Positions 42,028 through 50,723 of a DNA stretch of 64,000 bases are shown one piece after another. Below the pieces are notes generated by a model. That model was not told the origin of the DNA, did no database searches, and saw only the letters and a list, made by a program, of their open reading frames with translations. Source of the DNA: Candidatus Bathyarchaeota archaeon (lineage in GTDB: Archaea > Thermoproteota > Bathyarchaeia > Bathyarchaeales > Bathycorpusculaceae); NCBI GenBank assembly GCA_013388905.1, contig JACAEI010000031.1, positions 120,106 through 184,105 on the forward strand, written 5' to 3'. Every line of letters begins with the position of its first letter. Position 1 is the first letter of the stretch. Made by a program: the position numbers and the translations under genes.

Positions 42028-42411
42028 ATGGAAATGTCAAAACGCAATGATTTGGAACATAAAGCACTGCAACATATAATGAATACCGGGTTTGATGGTA
42101 TCCTCCAATCTGACTTATGGCGAAAACTCGGAGCAAGCAGCAGGGAAGGCTCTCGGATAGCTTTGAAACTGGAAGAAAAAAAGCTTATTCGAAGGGAAAA
42201 GGAACTTCGCAATGGAAGATGGACTTACCGGCTTTATCCGAAGAGGTTGCCAGCAAAAATAGATTCGATAGCGGATGTTCCCTGTCTAATGTGTCCAGAT
42301 AACCCACGATGTGACCCGTCAAGCGCGATTTCGCCTCAAAGCTGTGATAAATTAACTGATTGGCTTCTCTCTGTGTCGAAAAACGAAGCTGGTTTTTTAG
42401 GTGACAGCTAG
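42028..42411 (+). CDS. RPC34-like winged-helix protein with Fe-S cluster motif
   Basis: 127 residues from ATG 42028. A winged-helix region (about 5-70: GILQSDLWRKLGASSREGSRIALKL in its middle) is followed by a Cys signature VPCLMCPDNPRCDPSSAISPQSC. Cysteines fall at 86, 89, 95 and 106. Human RPC39 ends with a very similar CPVF-DDC-HEGGEISPSNC, which holds a cubane Fe-S cluster. RPC34 homologues are reported from Crenarchaeota and Thaumarchaeota and may act in RNA polymerase initiation. It ends 2 bp before rlmE. Confidence 0.8.
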   Translation: MEMSKRNDLEHKALQHIMNTGFDGILQSDLWRKLGASSREGSRIALKLEEKKLIRREKELRNGRWTYRLYPKRLPAKIDSIADVPCLMCPDNPRCDPSSAISPQSCDKLTDWLLSVSKNEAGFLGDS

Positions 42412-42413
42412 TT

Positions 42414-43031
42414 TTGCCTAAAGCATGGATTCAACAGAGAAAGAAGGATTATTATTATAAGAAAGCGAAAGAGGAGAAATATCGTTCTCGAGCAGCTTAC
42501 AAACTTTTTCAGGCTATTGAAAAGTATCATTTTATGAAAAGCGGCGATGTTGTTGTTGATTTGGGCGCGGCGCCCGGTGGTTGGATTCAAGCTGCAAGAA
42601 AAGTTGTTGGAAGTAAGGGCTTTGTTTTAGGAGTAGACCTAAAGTCGATTGAGCCTTTTTCGCAAAGTAATGTTCGAACATTTATAGGAGATCTAACCAA
42701 ACTTGAAACACTTGAACAGATTTTGAGCGCACTTCCTGGAAAGGCTGATGTTGTGATTTCGGACGCTTCACCGAACATTTCTGGGATATGGGAAGTTGAT
42801 CATGCCCGCCAAATAGACTTGGCGGAACAATCGTTAAAGATAGCGTTGGAAACACTTAGGTTTTCTGGGAGCTTTTTTGTAAAAGTGTTTGAAGGAGATT
42901 TACTCAACAACTTCATTGCAAAAATGAAAGAGCATTTTGAAATTGTAAGAATAATAAAACCTAAGGCGAGCCGCGTCAAAAGCTCTGAACTGTTTATTCT
43001 TGGAATGCGCTTAAGAAAAGGCGTGAACTAA
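42414..43031 (+). CDS. rlmE: RlmE/FtsJ-type rRNA 2'-O-methyltransferase
   Basis: 205 residues from TTG, 2 bp after the RPC34-like gene. The SAM-binding loop is VVDLGAAPGGWIQAA (about 45-59). The catalytic K-D-K-E tetrad is recognisable: Lys in RSRAAYKLFQ near 28, Asp in VISDASPNISG near 115, Lys in SFFVKVFEG near 154, and Glu in SSELFILG near 193. The enzyme methylates a ribose of 23S rRNA in bacteria; archaeal members have the same core. Target not provable here. Confidence 0.92.
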   Translation: MPKAWIQQRKKDYYYKKAKEEKYRSRAAYKLFQAIEKYHFMKSGDVVVDLGAAPGGWIQAARKVVGSKGFVLGVDLKSIEPFSQSNVRTFIGDLTKLETLEQILSALPGKADVVISDASPNISGIWEVDHARQIDLAEQSLKIALETLRFSGSFFVKVFEGDLLNNFIAKMKEHFEIVRIIKPKASRVKSSELFILGMRLRKGVN

Positions 43032-43087
43032 GCGGCAAACATAAATTCTAATGAAATCTATTGAAAGACGAGGTAAGGTGAAAAAAT

Positions 43088-43780
43088 TTGAAAATAATCG
43101 CTGCAGATTCTTCTGCCGCCATACTAACTGAAAGTTTTGAGCCCTTATCAATTGTTGCTGTGGCATCCGTGCTAGTTTTCCCACCATATAGAGAACCAAA
43201 ACTTTGTCTAGCCGAAGCGATTTTTGCAGATGCAAAATGTGGGCATCAGCTTATAATACATGAAGCTGAGCTTTGCAAGGAACTGCTTGGAAAAGTGAAA
43301 GCTGACATTGTGCATCTGGACATGTCTTTAGGCGCAATTCCTTTGGAACAACTTTCTCCAATTGAATTCTCTTCCATGAAAATTTCAAGTAGAGCTAAAC
43401 AGCATCTCCTGAAAATCTTGCCTAAATTAAGGAAAATTTCTAATGAAATCTCACAAAAGTATGGAATTGAAGTTTTAGCTATTGGTAAAGAAAGCATTCC
43501 TGTAAGAATTGCGGAATTAACAGCTGGAGCAAACGCAATCTTGTATACTTGCGAAAAAGCCGTTAAAGAGAACGCGACACTAATGCTTGGTTTGCCTTCT
43601 AAATGTCAGCCTAGATTCGCTGAAAAGTGGGTATATCTTTACTCTCTTATGGCTTCTGAACATGACATTAGAGGTTATGCAGACGACACCAAAGACATTC
43701 TGAAAAAAGTCAATATTAGCGAAATGTTGAATCCAGTTGCAAGGGGTTTCAGAATTCTGAGCATCGCCCCAAAAGTTTAG
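43088..43780 (+). CDS. Archaeal conserved protein, DUF4152-like
   Basis: 230 residues from TTG, with AAGGTGA 7 bp upstream. The opening IIAADSSAAILTES and the stretch FPPYREPKLCLAEAIFADAKCGHQLIIHEAELCKELL (about 37-73), with HLDMSLGAIPLEQLSP near 81, recall an archaeal family (DUF4152) whose structure is RNase H-like. The assignment is from memory of the N-terminal pattern. No catalytic claim is made. It is followed by a CPBP protease gene. Confidence 0.6.
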   Translation: MKIIAADSSAAILTESFEPLSIVAVASVLVFPPYREPKLCLAEAIFADAKCGHQLIIHEAELCKELLGKVKADIVHLDMSLGAIPLEQLSPIEFSSMKISSRAKQHLLKILPKLRKISNEISQKYGIEVLAIGKESIPVRIAELTAGANAILYTCEKAVKENATLMLGLPSKCQPRFAEKWVYLYSLMASEHDIRGYADDTKDILKKVNISEMLNPVARGFRILSIAPKV

Positions 43781-43833
43781 AAGACAAAACCTTTTTACTT
43801 TGAGATAAGAATGCGTTAGAATAGTGAACTAGA

Positions 43834-44505
43834 ATGAAAGAAGAGAGAAACAGCATTATCTCTCCAAGAGCAGCTATCCTCGCTGTTGTAGCAACTTTCG
43901 TACTTGCACAGTTTAGTGTCATTGTGCTTTTTCTCTTGTTTGGGTTTGAAGTAACTTTGGCTTTTTCCGAATTATTGCTGATAATTGTTCCGTTGGGTTA
44001 CATGCTCTATAAAAAAGTCAACATTAGGAGTTATATAGGACTGGATGCAAAACCTCTCAAAATTCTGTTAGGCTTAGCCTTAGGCGGACTTGTTTTCTTG
44101 CTTAACATACTTATTTCTGTTTTGCTGTATACATTATTTGGTCCAAGTGCGGCTATTGAAGAGTCGAATGCAAAAATCATAGAAACTAGCACTTCTCCAA
44201 GCGGACTTATTGCAGTGATAACAGCTTTGTCTTTGGCTGGAATATGCGAGGAATTCACTTTTAGAGGCTTTCTCCAAAATGCCATCAATAGTAGATACTC
44301 TTTCGCTGTTGCTCTGTTTGTTTCCTCTTTAGCCTTCGGGCTCTTTCACTTCGACCCTCAAGGCATTTATACTTTATCCGCTTTTCTTATTGGTCTTGTA
44401 TTAGGTTTAATCTACCATCGTTGGCAGTCGTATGTAGTTTCTGCAGTTGTGCATTCCACGGTAAATCTGATAGCTTTTGCACTAATATTCCTCATACAAG
44501 TGTAA
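43834..44505 (+). CDS. CPBP-family intramembrane metalloprotease
   Basis: 223 residues with six or seven helices. The Rce1/CPBP active-site motifs are EEFTFRGFLQ near 134 (EExxxR), a conserved block SSLAFGLFHFDP near 168 (FxxxH), and VLGLIYHRWQSYVVSAVVHSTVN near 187 (HxxxN). Members cleave prenylated proteins or bacteriocins. In this organism the substrate is unknown. It converges on nadC. Confidence 0.88.
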   Translation: MKEERNSIISPRAAILAVVATFVLAQFSVIVLFLLFGFEVTLAFSELLLIIVPLGYMLYKKVNIRSYIGLDAKPLKILLGLALGGLVFLLNILISVLLYTLFGPSAAIEESNAKIIETSTSPSGLIAVITALSLAGICEEFTFRGFLQNAINSRYSFAVALFVSSLAFGLFHFDPQGIYTLSAFLIGLVLGLIYHRWQSYVVSAVVHSTVNLIAFALIFLIQV

Positions 44506-44518
44506 CGAAAACTCAATT

Positions 44519-45388
44519 TCATCTCTCCTTTTTTGTTTTTACGATTTCCAAGTTTATGTCTAATGGTTTTGGGTTGACTGTTATTTCGCCTAAACTTACA
44601 ATGTCCACACCTTTAGAAGCAAATGCCATTACATTTTCTTGTGTAATTCCGCCACTAGCTTCTAGCAAAATTTTTCCAAGAAAGCCAGTTTTTTTTAATA
44701 GTTTAACAGTTTTTTCTATTTGTTTTGGAGAAAAATTATCAAGCATGATTATATCTGCTCCAGCCTTTGCAGCGGTTATAACATCGTTAACACGAGTCGT
44801 TTCAACTTCGATTTTCTTACTGAACGAAGCTTTTTCTTTAGCCTTTTTAATTGCCTTCTCAATGTTGCCCACGACTGCAATATGGTTGTCTTTTATTAAG
44901 ACCATATCGTCCAAATGAAGTCTGTGCGTATCGCCGCCACCTATCGAAACAGCCTTTTTGTCAAAATAGAGCAGCCCTGGCGCCGTTTTTCGTGTGCATG
45001 CGACCCCTGTCTTGAATCCTGCCGTCATTAGTTTTTCTTTTAGTTTTCTTGTAGTTGTCGCTATGCCACTCATGCGAGAGATGATGTTTAGAAGAGTGCG
45101 TTCCATTGAAAGAATTGTTCTTGCATCTCCGAAAATTCTCATCAGTATCTGCTTTGGTTTTATCTTGTCTCCATCGACAACTAGAGCTTCAACTTTGAGC
45201 TGTAGGCTTTCGAGAAGAATTTTTGCTTCTTCTATACCCGCCACTACGCCAGCGTCTTTTGTTATCACTTCCGCTTCTGCAACTGTTTTTTCTGGAACGA
45301 GCAACGCAGTTGTAATGTCTCCTTGACCTACGTCTTCAGCAAGCATATTTCGAAGTTTTTCTTCCAAAATTTTCTGCGGCAAGAACAT
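44519..45388 (-). CDS. nadC: Quinolinate phosphoribosyltransferase
   Basis: 289 residues. It makes nicotinate mononucleotide from quinolinate and PRPP for NAD synthesis. Family motifs are EDVGQGDITTALL at 16-28, MERTLLNIISRMSGIATTTRKL near 98, CTRKTAPGLLYFDKKAVSIGGGDTHRLHLDDMVLIKDNHI (about 131-170), EVETTRV near 196 and LDNFSP near 217. Quinolinate and PRPP ligands (Arg, His, Lys) are in place. nadM lies 3 kb away, so two NAD-pathway genes share the window. Confidence 0.95.
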   Translation of the reverse strand: MFLPQKILEEKLRNMLAEDVGQGDITTALLVPEKTVAEAEVITKDAGVVAGIEEAKILLESLQLKVEALVVDGDKIKPKQILMRIFGDARTILSMERTLLNIISRMSGIATTTRKLKEKLMTAGFKTGVACTRKTAPGLLYFDKKAVSIGGGDTHRLHLDDMVLIKDNHIAVVGNIEKAIKKAKEKASFSKKIEVETTRVNDVITAAKAGADIIMLDNFSPKQIEKTVKLLKKTGFLGKILLEASGGITQENVMAFASKGVDIVSLGEITVNPKPLDINLEIVKTKKER

Positions 45389-45412
45389 AACTTATCAATT
45401 AAGGTGTTTGGC

Positions 45413-46600
45413 TTAAAATACTTGTTTCTCCTCTGCCATTTGGAATATGGCTTGGACAGCATTTTCCAAACCATCATGTTTCAATGCTTCTTGCTGAATT
45501 TTCTCGGCTATTTCATGCATGTTGCTTTCGAATGTTTGTTGAACAATTTCTAGAAGTTTTTCTTTGCTTAGCTCCTCTTGGGGCATGACTTTTGCTACGC
45601 CTAGATTCTTGGCTTGCCTTGCATTAATAATCTGCTCTGTATGGCTTGGTGTAGGTATAAGTATCATTGGTTTGCCATAACACATGCACTGCGTTAAGGT
45701 TCCATGACCCGCTCTTCCTATGACTAAGTCGCTGGTTTTTAGATATTCGAAACGGTTTGGTATCCATTTATAAATTGTAATGTTATTATAGTGTATGGGT
45801 TTTTCGTCTGTGTTTGGATAGCCCAGGGAAACGACGATCTTGTAGTCTTCAGGAAACTTTAGCAAAATTTTTCGCAGAATCCCCGTTAAGAATGCTCTTT
45901 CTTTGATTGGACCGCTTATAGGTGCGAAAATGACTGGCTTATTATCTGGCAGTTTTAATTTCGCTCGCAAATCTTTTTTGGTCGGGAGTTCTTTTGGATG
46001 CACGGGCAATATTGGACCTATCAGTTTTACATTTTTTTTGTAGAATTTTGGAATGTTTAGATTGCCAGCAGAAATCGTGTATGGAGGAGGAAAATCAGGT
46101 ATCAGAACCGTATTTCCGCTTGTCCAGATTTTTCCAATAAGTGTGAGTGTAATGAAATCTGCGAACTTTGCCAATCGCAGAAAACGTTTTCTGCGTGGAA
46201 TTATTGCTTGAAATTGGTTCAAGATGCAAATTCGCGGTATTCTTAGTGTTCTTGCAGCCAAAAGAGGTGAAACGCGGGAATCTGAAACAACAACATCTGG
46301 TTTAAAGCTTTCAATAAATTGAATTTCAGCATTAATTTGTTTCAAAAGAGTGAAGGAAGCCAAGAATGGACCGGGGTTTATTGCGGTCTGCTTGAAATCT
46401 ACCGTCCCATCGGCTTTAACCTGAAAACCTATTGGCGGCGCCTTAATGAGCGGGAAGTTTTCGTGTTCAACGTAACTTATGCCTTCCCGATAAGTGGAGA
46501 AAATTATTTCAGCATTTTTTTCAAGGATTTTCTTAGCTATCGGAACGCATCTTCCAACATGTCCTAGACCAATGCCGCAAGGGGCAAAATAAATCCTCAT
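45413..46600 (-). CDS. MurG-like GT28 glycosyltransferase
   Basis: 395 residues, GT-B fold. The N-terminus CGIGLGHVGRCVPIA (about 7-21) is the acceptor-side glycine loop, and GRAGHGTLTQCMCYGKPMILIPTPSHTEQ (about 293-321) is the sugar-nucleotide site of MurG/UGT-like enzymes. No membrane helix is evident. It could act on a lipid-linked or surface glycan, but no acceptor can be named. It ends 24 bp before nadC and starts 4 bp after the AMMECR1 gene. Confidence 0.8.
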   Translation of the reverse strand: MRIYFAPCGIGLGHVGRCVPIAKKILEKNAEIIFSTYREGISYVEHENFPLIKAPPIGFQVKADGTVDFKQTAINPGPFLASFTLLKQINAEIQFIESFKPDVVVSDSRVSPLLAARTLRIPRICILNQFQAIIPRRKRFLRLAKFADFITLTLIGKIWTSGNTVLIPDFPPPYTISAGNLNIPKFYKKNVKLIGPILPVHPKELPTKKDLRAKLKLPDNKPVIFAPISGPIKERAFLTGILRKILLKFPEDYKIVVSLGYPNTDEKPIHYNNITIYKWIPNRFEYLKTSDLVIGRAGHGTLTQCMCYGKPMILIPTPSHTEQIINARQAKNLGVAKVMPQEELSKEKLLEIVQQTFESNMHEIAEKIQQEALKHDGLENAVQAIFQMAEEKQVF

Positions 46601-46604
46601 GAAG

Positions 46605-47231
46605 CTATTTCCCGCCGAGGGCTTTCCGCCTAATTTCGCCTCCCGGTTTTTCTTCCTCGAATATTATTGCTTGAAACTTGTAAATTCTTGTGCCCTCTAT
46701 CAGCCAGTTGTCAGGCGGCAAATAAGCCTTAATACAGCATTGGCACAAAAATTCTTCTTCATTCCATCCACATTCAACAGGCACTTGCGGTAAAAGCAAG
46801 CCTTTGAATATGCCTTTTTCGACGATTAATCCGTCTTTTCCAACCTTAATTTTAGACGGATACTCGTCTGGCTTTTTTACTTCTATCAACTTTGGAGGCG
46901 TAAGTACGCTTACTTCGAAAACTACATTGTCAAGTTCGTTCAGTGAAAGTGGATAAAAGCGGGGGTCTTGTGTTGCTGAGCTTATAGCAGATTCGACAAC
47001 CGCCTTGATTAATGGAGTAGTTGGGTATGGGTAGCCAATGCATCCTCTCAGTTCTTTTTCTCCGTTTTTTGTGGTATTTATCGTGACGAATACTCCACAA
47101 GGCTGCAAAAGCTTTTCAGAAACATCTTTAGGAGTGCTGATTTTTCTCCTCGTCTTTAAGTATTCTTTTACGGCTTTGCGCGCTAATGTTACCAAGAATT
47201 TTCCTTCTTCCAAATTTAGCTCAAATGTCAC
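46605..47231 (-). CDS. AMMECR1-domain protein
   Basis: 208 residues. The core GVFVTINTTKNGEKELRGCIGYPYPTTPLIKAVVESAISSATQDPRF (about 46-92) is the AMMECR1 signature, with LRGCIG nearly invariant across archaea and eukaryotes. VECGWNEEEFLCQCCIKA near 156 closes the domain. The molecular function of the family is not established. It lies between psmB and a glycosyltransferase in a same-strand run. Confidence 0.92.
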   Translation of the reverse strand: MTFELNLEEGKFLVTLARKAVKEYLKTRRKISTPKDVSEKLLQPCGVFVTINTTKNGEKELRGCIGYPYPTTPLIKAVVESAISSATQDPRFYPLSLNELDNVVFEVSVLTPPKLIEVKKPDEYPSKIKVGKDGLIVEKGIFKGLLLPQVPVECGWNEEEFLCQCCIKAYLPPDNWLIEGTRIYKFQAIIFEEEKPGGEIRRKALGGK

Positions 47232-47308
47232 TTTATGCTCTCCACCATTCGCAAAGCAACAGCTTTTGCTAAGTAGAATAAATGTTTAATCTTTGTAAAA
47301 GTTTTGGA

Positions 47309-47929
47309 TTAGAGCTTCATCGAATCTTCGTTTATTCCGTCTTTCGTAATTAATAGAAAGTCTATGCCATTGCCGCTCATAATATCTCTGCTTATGGCAG
47401 ATTTTATTGCTCTGACGACTAGGTCTTTGGCGTCTTTCATGGTTAAATTTTCTTTGTATCCTTCTTCCAGCACGCCCATGGCAATCTCTGCTCCTGAGCC
47501 CACAACCGCATATTTGTCTGGTATTACAGAGCCCAGAATGTCAAGCACATAAAGCGTCGGTCCTTCGTCGTCCATGCCGCCGACAATCGTTTGCGTAATT
47601 AAAGGCGCTAATCGACGAGCAAAAAGCAAGCTTGACATAAGTTTGGCTGCTGATCTCACCGAGATGGATCTGTTAACATCTAAACTAAACAAGTTTGAGT
47701 AAGCTTCAACTTCCCTTACAAGTATTTGCATGTCAGAAACCAGTCCAGCGCATGCTGCACCTATCTTATCAGTTATTTTAAAGACTTTTTTGCCGCCTTT
47801 GCTGACAACAAGATAACCATAAGAAACACGTTTTTCAGAGGCTAGAATGACTCCGTCTTGACATACTAAACCGACAGTCGTTGCGCCGGGAACCCAAAGA
47901 TACTGAGGCTGTTGTGCTTGATTCTCCAT
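47309..47929 (-). CDS. psmB: Proteasome beta subunit with Ala at the catalytic Thr position
   Basis: 206 residues from ATG 47929, chosen because AGGTGA stands 5 bp upstream; GTG 47938 is the alternative. The body matches 20S beta subunits: KVFKITDKIGAACAGLVSD near 47, YVLDILGS near 126, YAVVGSGAEIAMGVLE near 138. Thermoplasma PsmB has G-T-T-T-V-G at the cleavage site. Here it is G-A-T-T-V-G, so the nucleophile position is Ala16 (codon GCA, 47882-47884). Lys33-equivalent is kept. It is either an inactive structural beta subunit, as one crenarchaeal beta is, or cut one residue later. A second, active beta gene should exist elsewhere. Confidence 0.92.
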   Translation of the reverse strand: MENQAQQPQYLWVPGATTVGLVCQDGVILASEKRVSYGYLVVSKGGKKVFKITDKIGAACAGLVSDMQILVREVEAYSNLFSLDVNRSISVRSAAKLMSSLLFARRLAPLITQTIVGGMDDEGPTLYVLDILGSVIPDKYAVVGSGAEIAMGVLEEGYKENLTMKDAKDLVVRAIKSAISRDIMSGNGIDFLLITKDGINEDSMKL

Positions 47930-48013
47930 TAAATTCACCTTTTCTTCGTGATATACGCAAGCAACCTATTAAACTTAATCATGGACATTATAGAATTGCT
48001 TTTTGCCTTTAAT

Positions 48014-48023
48014 TGTATATAAC
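48014..48023 (+). promoter_or_regulatory. TATA box upstream of nadM
   Basis: TGTATATAAC lies about 75 bp before ATG 48096, giving a leader of about 50 bases. It sits just inside the longer open frame from 48003, so that upstream start would precede transcription start; this favours ATG 48096. Confidence 0.5.
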
Positions 48024-48066
48024 AGCTGGTTCGCGGCATTCAAAAGCACAAATAATAAAAGCGAGG

Positions 48067-48085
48067 CGCCCCCACCTCAAGGGCG
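48067..48085 (+). promoter_or_regulatory. GC-rich hairpin 10 bp before the nadM start
   Basis: CGCCC (48067-48071) pairs with GGGCG (48081-48085) across a 9-base loop containing CCACCTC, which resembles the 16S anti-Shine-Dalgarno sequence. The hairpin lies in the ribosome-binding region of nadM and could affect initiation. No riboswitch class is recognised. Confidence 0.35.
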
Positions 48086-48095
48086 GGAACTGCTT

Positions 48096-48620
48096 ATGGC
48101 TAAACGAGGACTTTTTGTTGGTAGGTTTCAACCCTTCCATCTGGGTCACATCAACGCTATAAAGGATGTTTTAAGAGAGGTTGATGAGCTTGTTATTGTT
48201 ATTGGTAGTGCTCAATATAGTCATAACTTAAATGATCCGTTTACTGCAGGCGAAAGACTGGTTATGGTTCGGAAGGCTTTAGAAGAAGCACGGGTGGATT
48301 GCTCGCGTTTTTGGGTTGTGCCTGTGCCAGACGTACACTTGCATATGATGTGGGTTTCCGCTGTTGAAGGGTACACTCCACATTTTGATGTTGTCTATTC
48401 CAATGAACCTCTGACGCGTCGACTTTTCATAGAAGCTGGATATAAGGTTAAAGCTATACGTTTTCACGAGAGAAAGCTTTACTCTTCCACAGAAATCCGG
48501 AAAAGAATGATGAAGGGGGAGAATTGGAAGAAGCTTGTTCCAAAAAGTGTGGCGATCTTTATAGAGGAGATAGATGGAGTTAACAGGCTTAGAGACTTGA
48601 ATAAAACTGACAAAGTTTAG
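48096..48620 (+). CDS. nadM: Nicotinamide-nucleotide adenylyltransferase (archaeal NadM)
   Basis: 174 residues from ATG 48096, the normal NadM length. It joins NMN and ATP to make NAD. The nucleotidyltransferase motifs are GRFQPFHLGH at 8-17 and SSTEIRKRM near 136. SAQYSHNLNDPFTAGERLVMVRKAL near 39 is the archaeal form of the substrate loop. A longer frame from 48003 would put residues before the TATA box and adds sequence not typical of the family. nadC is nearby. Confidence 0.93.
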   Translation: MAKRGLFVGRFQPFHLGHINAIKDVLREVDELVIVIGSAQYSHNLNDPFTAGERLVMVRKALEEARVDCSRFWVVPVPDVHLHMMWVSAVEGYTPHFDVVYSNEPLTRRLFIEAGYKVKAIRFHERKLYSSTEIRKRMMKGENWKKLVPKSVAIFIEEIDGVNRLRDLNKTDKV

Positions 48621-48773
48621 TTCTTTGTTTCATAAGAACCAACTCTCTTAAAGCCTAGCGCTCTTCCCTACATATAAATTGAAGTGGTTTTTGAACATCG
48701 GTCATTGTAAGGTTAAATATTTGATTGAGGAAGGTTAAACGAAAGTTATGCAGATAGTTATGTGTGAGAGAAA

Positions 48774-50063
48774 ATGTTGGACATTAGACTGATACGCGAA
48801 AATCCTGAGTTGATAAAAAACAATCTGAAGAAGAGAGGAGATCCTGAAAATCTAAAGATGCTTGATGCGCTAATTAGTTACGATAAGGAATGGCGGCAGC
48901 TCCTGACACGACTAAATGAGCTTAGACATGAAAGACATTTAATAACAGTGGATATTGCGAAACTCAAAAAACAGGGAAAAGAAGCAAGTAAAGAAGTTTC
49001 GAAAGCAAAGAAAGTCGACATGGAAATAACTGAAAAAGAAAAGGAAGTAAGCAAAATCGAAGAAAAAGTTCATGACTACCTTATGCGACTTCCAAATCTC
49101 TTACACGAATCAGTTCCAAAGGGCAAAGATGAAAATGACAATGTCCAAATAAGGACATGGGGCAAGATACCGACATTCACCTTTGCCGTTAAAGATCACA
49201 TAGACCTAGGCTTAAGCCTAGACATTATGGATATTGAAAGAGCTGGAAAAATTGCTGGTGCACGATTCTACTATCTTAAAAAAGAAGGCGTTTTGCTTGA
49301 CATGGCTTTAATGAGTTTTGCTTTAGAAGAAATGATTAACAAAGGATACATGCCTGTTGAACCGCCTTTTCTTATGCGCCGAAAGCCCTACGAAGGCGTA
49401 ACAGCCCTAAGCGATTTTGAAGATGTTCTCTATAAAGTGGAAAAAGAAGATCTGTATTTGATCGCAACTTCAGAACATCCTATGGCAGCAATGTTTATGG
49501 ATGAAACGCTTAAGGCTGAAGATTTACCGCTTAAACTTGTTGGAATAAGCGCAAACTTTAGAAAAGAAGCGGGTGCACATGGCAAAGATACTCGTGGGAT
49601 CTTTCGAACGCATCAATTTAACAAGATTGAGCAGTTTGTTTTCTGTAAACCTGAAGATTCATGGAAAATACATGAAGAACTAATACAAAATGCAGAAGAA
49701 CTGGTTCAAAAACTTGGCTTACCCTACCGGGTTATGAACGTTTGCACAGGTGACATTGGAACTGTTGCGGCAAAAAAATATGATATTGAAGCGTGGATGC
49801 CGGCACAAAATGCCTACAAGGAAATAGTTTCTTGCAGCAACTGCACTGATTATCAAGCCAGAAGGCTAAATCTAAAGTATAGGGAGAAAGAAGGCAAACC
49901 GCCAAGAGGATTTGTTCACACTTTAAACTCGACGGCAATAGCTACTGGCAGAACCATAGTTGCAATACTAGAAAACTATCAACAAGAAGATGGCTCAGTA
50001 AATGTTCCAGAAGTTCTAAGAAAATATATGGACGGTATCAAGAAAATAGAACCGAAACGGTAA
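48774..50063 (+). CDS. serS: Seryl-tRNA synthetase
   Basis: 429 residues, the standard (bacterial/eukaryotic-type) class II enzyme rather than the rare methanogen form. An N-terminal antiparallel coiled coil (about 30-100) recognises the long arm of tRNA-Ser. The catalytic domain shows TSEHPMAAMF near 229, FRKEAGAHGKDTRGIFRTHQFNKIE (about 262-286, motif 2) and NSTAIATGRTIVAILENYQ near 388 (motif 3). Complete. Followed by eS1. Confidence 0.96.
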   Translation: MLDIRLIRENPELIKNNLKKRGDPENLKMLDALISYDKEWRQLLTRLNELRHERHLITVDIAKLKKQGKEASKEVSKAKKVDMEITEKEKEVSKIEEKVHDYLMRLPNLLHESVPKGKDENDNVQIRTWGKIPTFTFAVKDHIDLGLSLDIMDIERAGKIAGARFYYLKKEGVLLDMALMSFALEEMINKGYMPVEPPFLMRRKPYEGVTALSDFEDVLYKVEKEDLYLIATSEHPMAAMFMDETLKAEDLPLKLVGISANFRKEAGAHGKDTRGIFRTHQFNKIEQFVFCKPEDSWKIHEELIQNAEELVQKLGLPYRVMNVCTGDIGTVAAKKYDIEAWMPAQNAYKEIVSCSNCTDYQARRLNLKYREKEGKPPRGFVHTLNSTAIATGRTIVAILENYQQEDGSVNVPEVLRKYMDGIKKIEPKR

Positions 50064-50113
50064 AACTTTTAATACTCTGATGTGAATTTTCAAGCTACAT
50101 TCGGAGGTTAAAT

Positions 50114-50719
50114 TTGTCCTCAAAAACAAAACGTATGCGCGATAAATGGCGAAGCAAATCATGGTACATGGTAGTGGCTCCATCATATTTTGGAAATGTG
50201 GAGTTAGGCGCAGTGCCAGCTGACGAACAGGAAAAACTGATAGGAAGAACAATCGACGCAACCCTTTATGATGTAACCAATGACTTTTCACATCAACACT
50301 TGAAAATATATTTTCAGATAATCGAAGTTGATGGCAAAACTGCCAAAACAACTTTCAAGGGACATGAATACTCCCGAGATTATTTAAGAAGTCTAGTTCG
50401 GAGAAGAACAACAAAGATCGATGGACTGTTCGATATAACCACAAAGGATGGATGCACACTGCGTGTAGCTGTCTCAGCCTTCTCGCTTTCAAGAATAAGA
50501 ACATCACAGGAGAAGGAAATACGCACAATCATGGATAAAATTATTAAACAAAAAGCCTCGGCGCTAACATTAGACCAATTTGTCCAAGAAATGATCCTTG
50601 GAAAAATAGCCTCAGATATATATAATGAAGCAAAAAAAATAGCGCCACTGCGTCATGTGGGCATAAGAAAGTCAAAACTTATAACACAGTTGGCACAGCT
50701 GCCCAAACAGAAGGCTTGA
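50114..50719 (+). CDS. rps3ae: 30S ribosomal protein eS1 (S3Ae)
   Basis: 201 residues from TTG, with a clear CGGAGGT 8 bp upstream that fixes the start. KDSW-like KSKSWYMVVAPSYFG near 14 and GRTIDATLYDVTNDFSHQHLKIYFQI near 44 match archaeal S3Ae, as does EYSRDYLRSLVRRRTTKIDG near 86. It sits on the small-subunit platform near the mRNA exit. It converges on the oxidoreductase operon, 4 bp away. Confidence 0.95.
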   Translation: MSSKTKRMRDKWRSKSWYMVVAPSYFGNVELGAVPADEQEKLIGRTIDATLYDVTNDFSHQHLKIYFQIIEVDGKTAKTTFKGHEYSRDYLRSLVRRRTTKIDGLFDITTKDGCTLRVAVSAFSLSRIRTSQEKEIRTIMDKIIKQKASALTLDQFVQEMILGKIASDIYNEAKKIAPLRHVGIRKSKLITQLAQLPKQKA

Positions 50720-50723
50720 TAGG

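Noticed and set aside
44421..44918. 165-aa ORF on the plus strand
   Set aside because: It is antisense to nadC, whose family motifs are complete, and its own composition is unlike a protein family.
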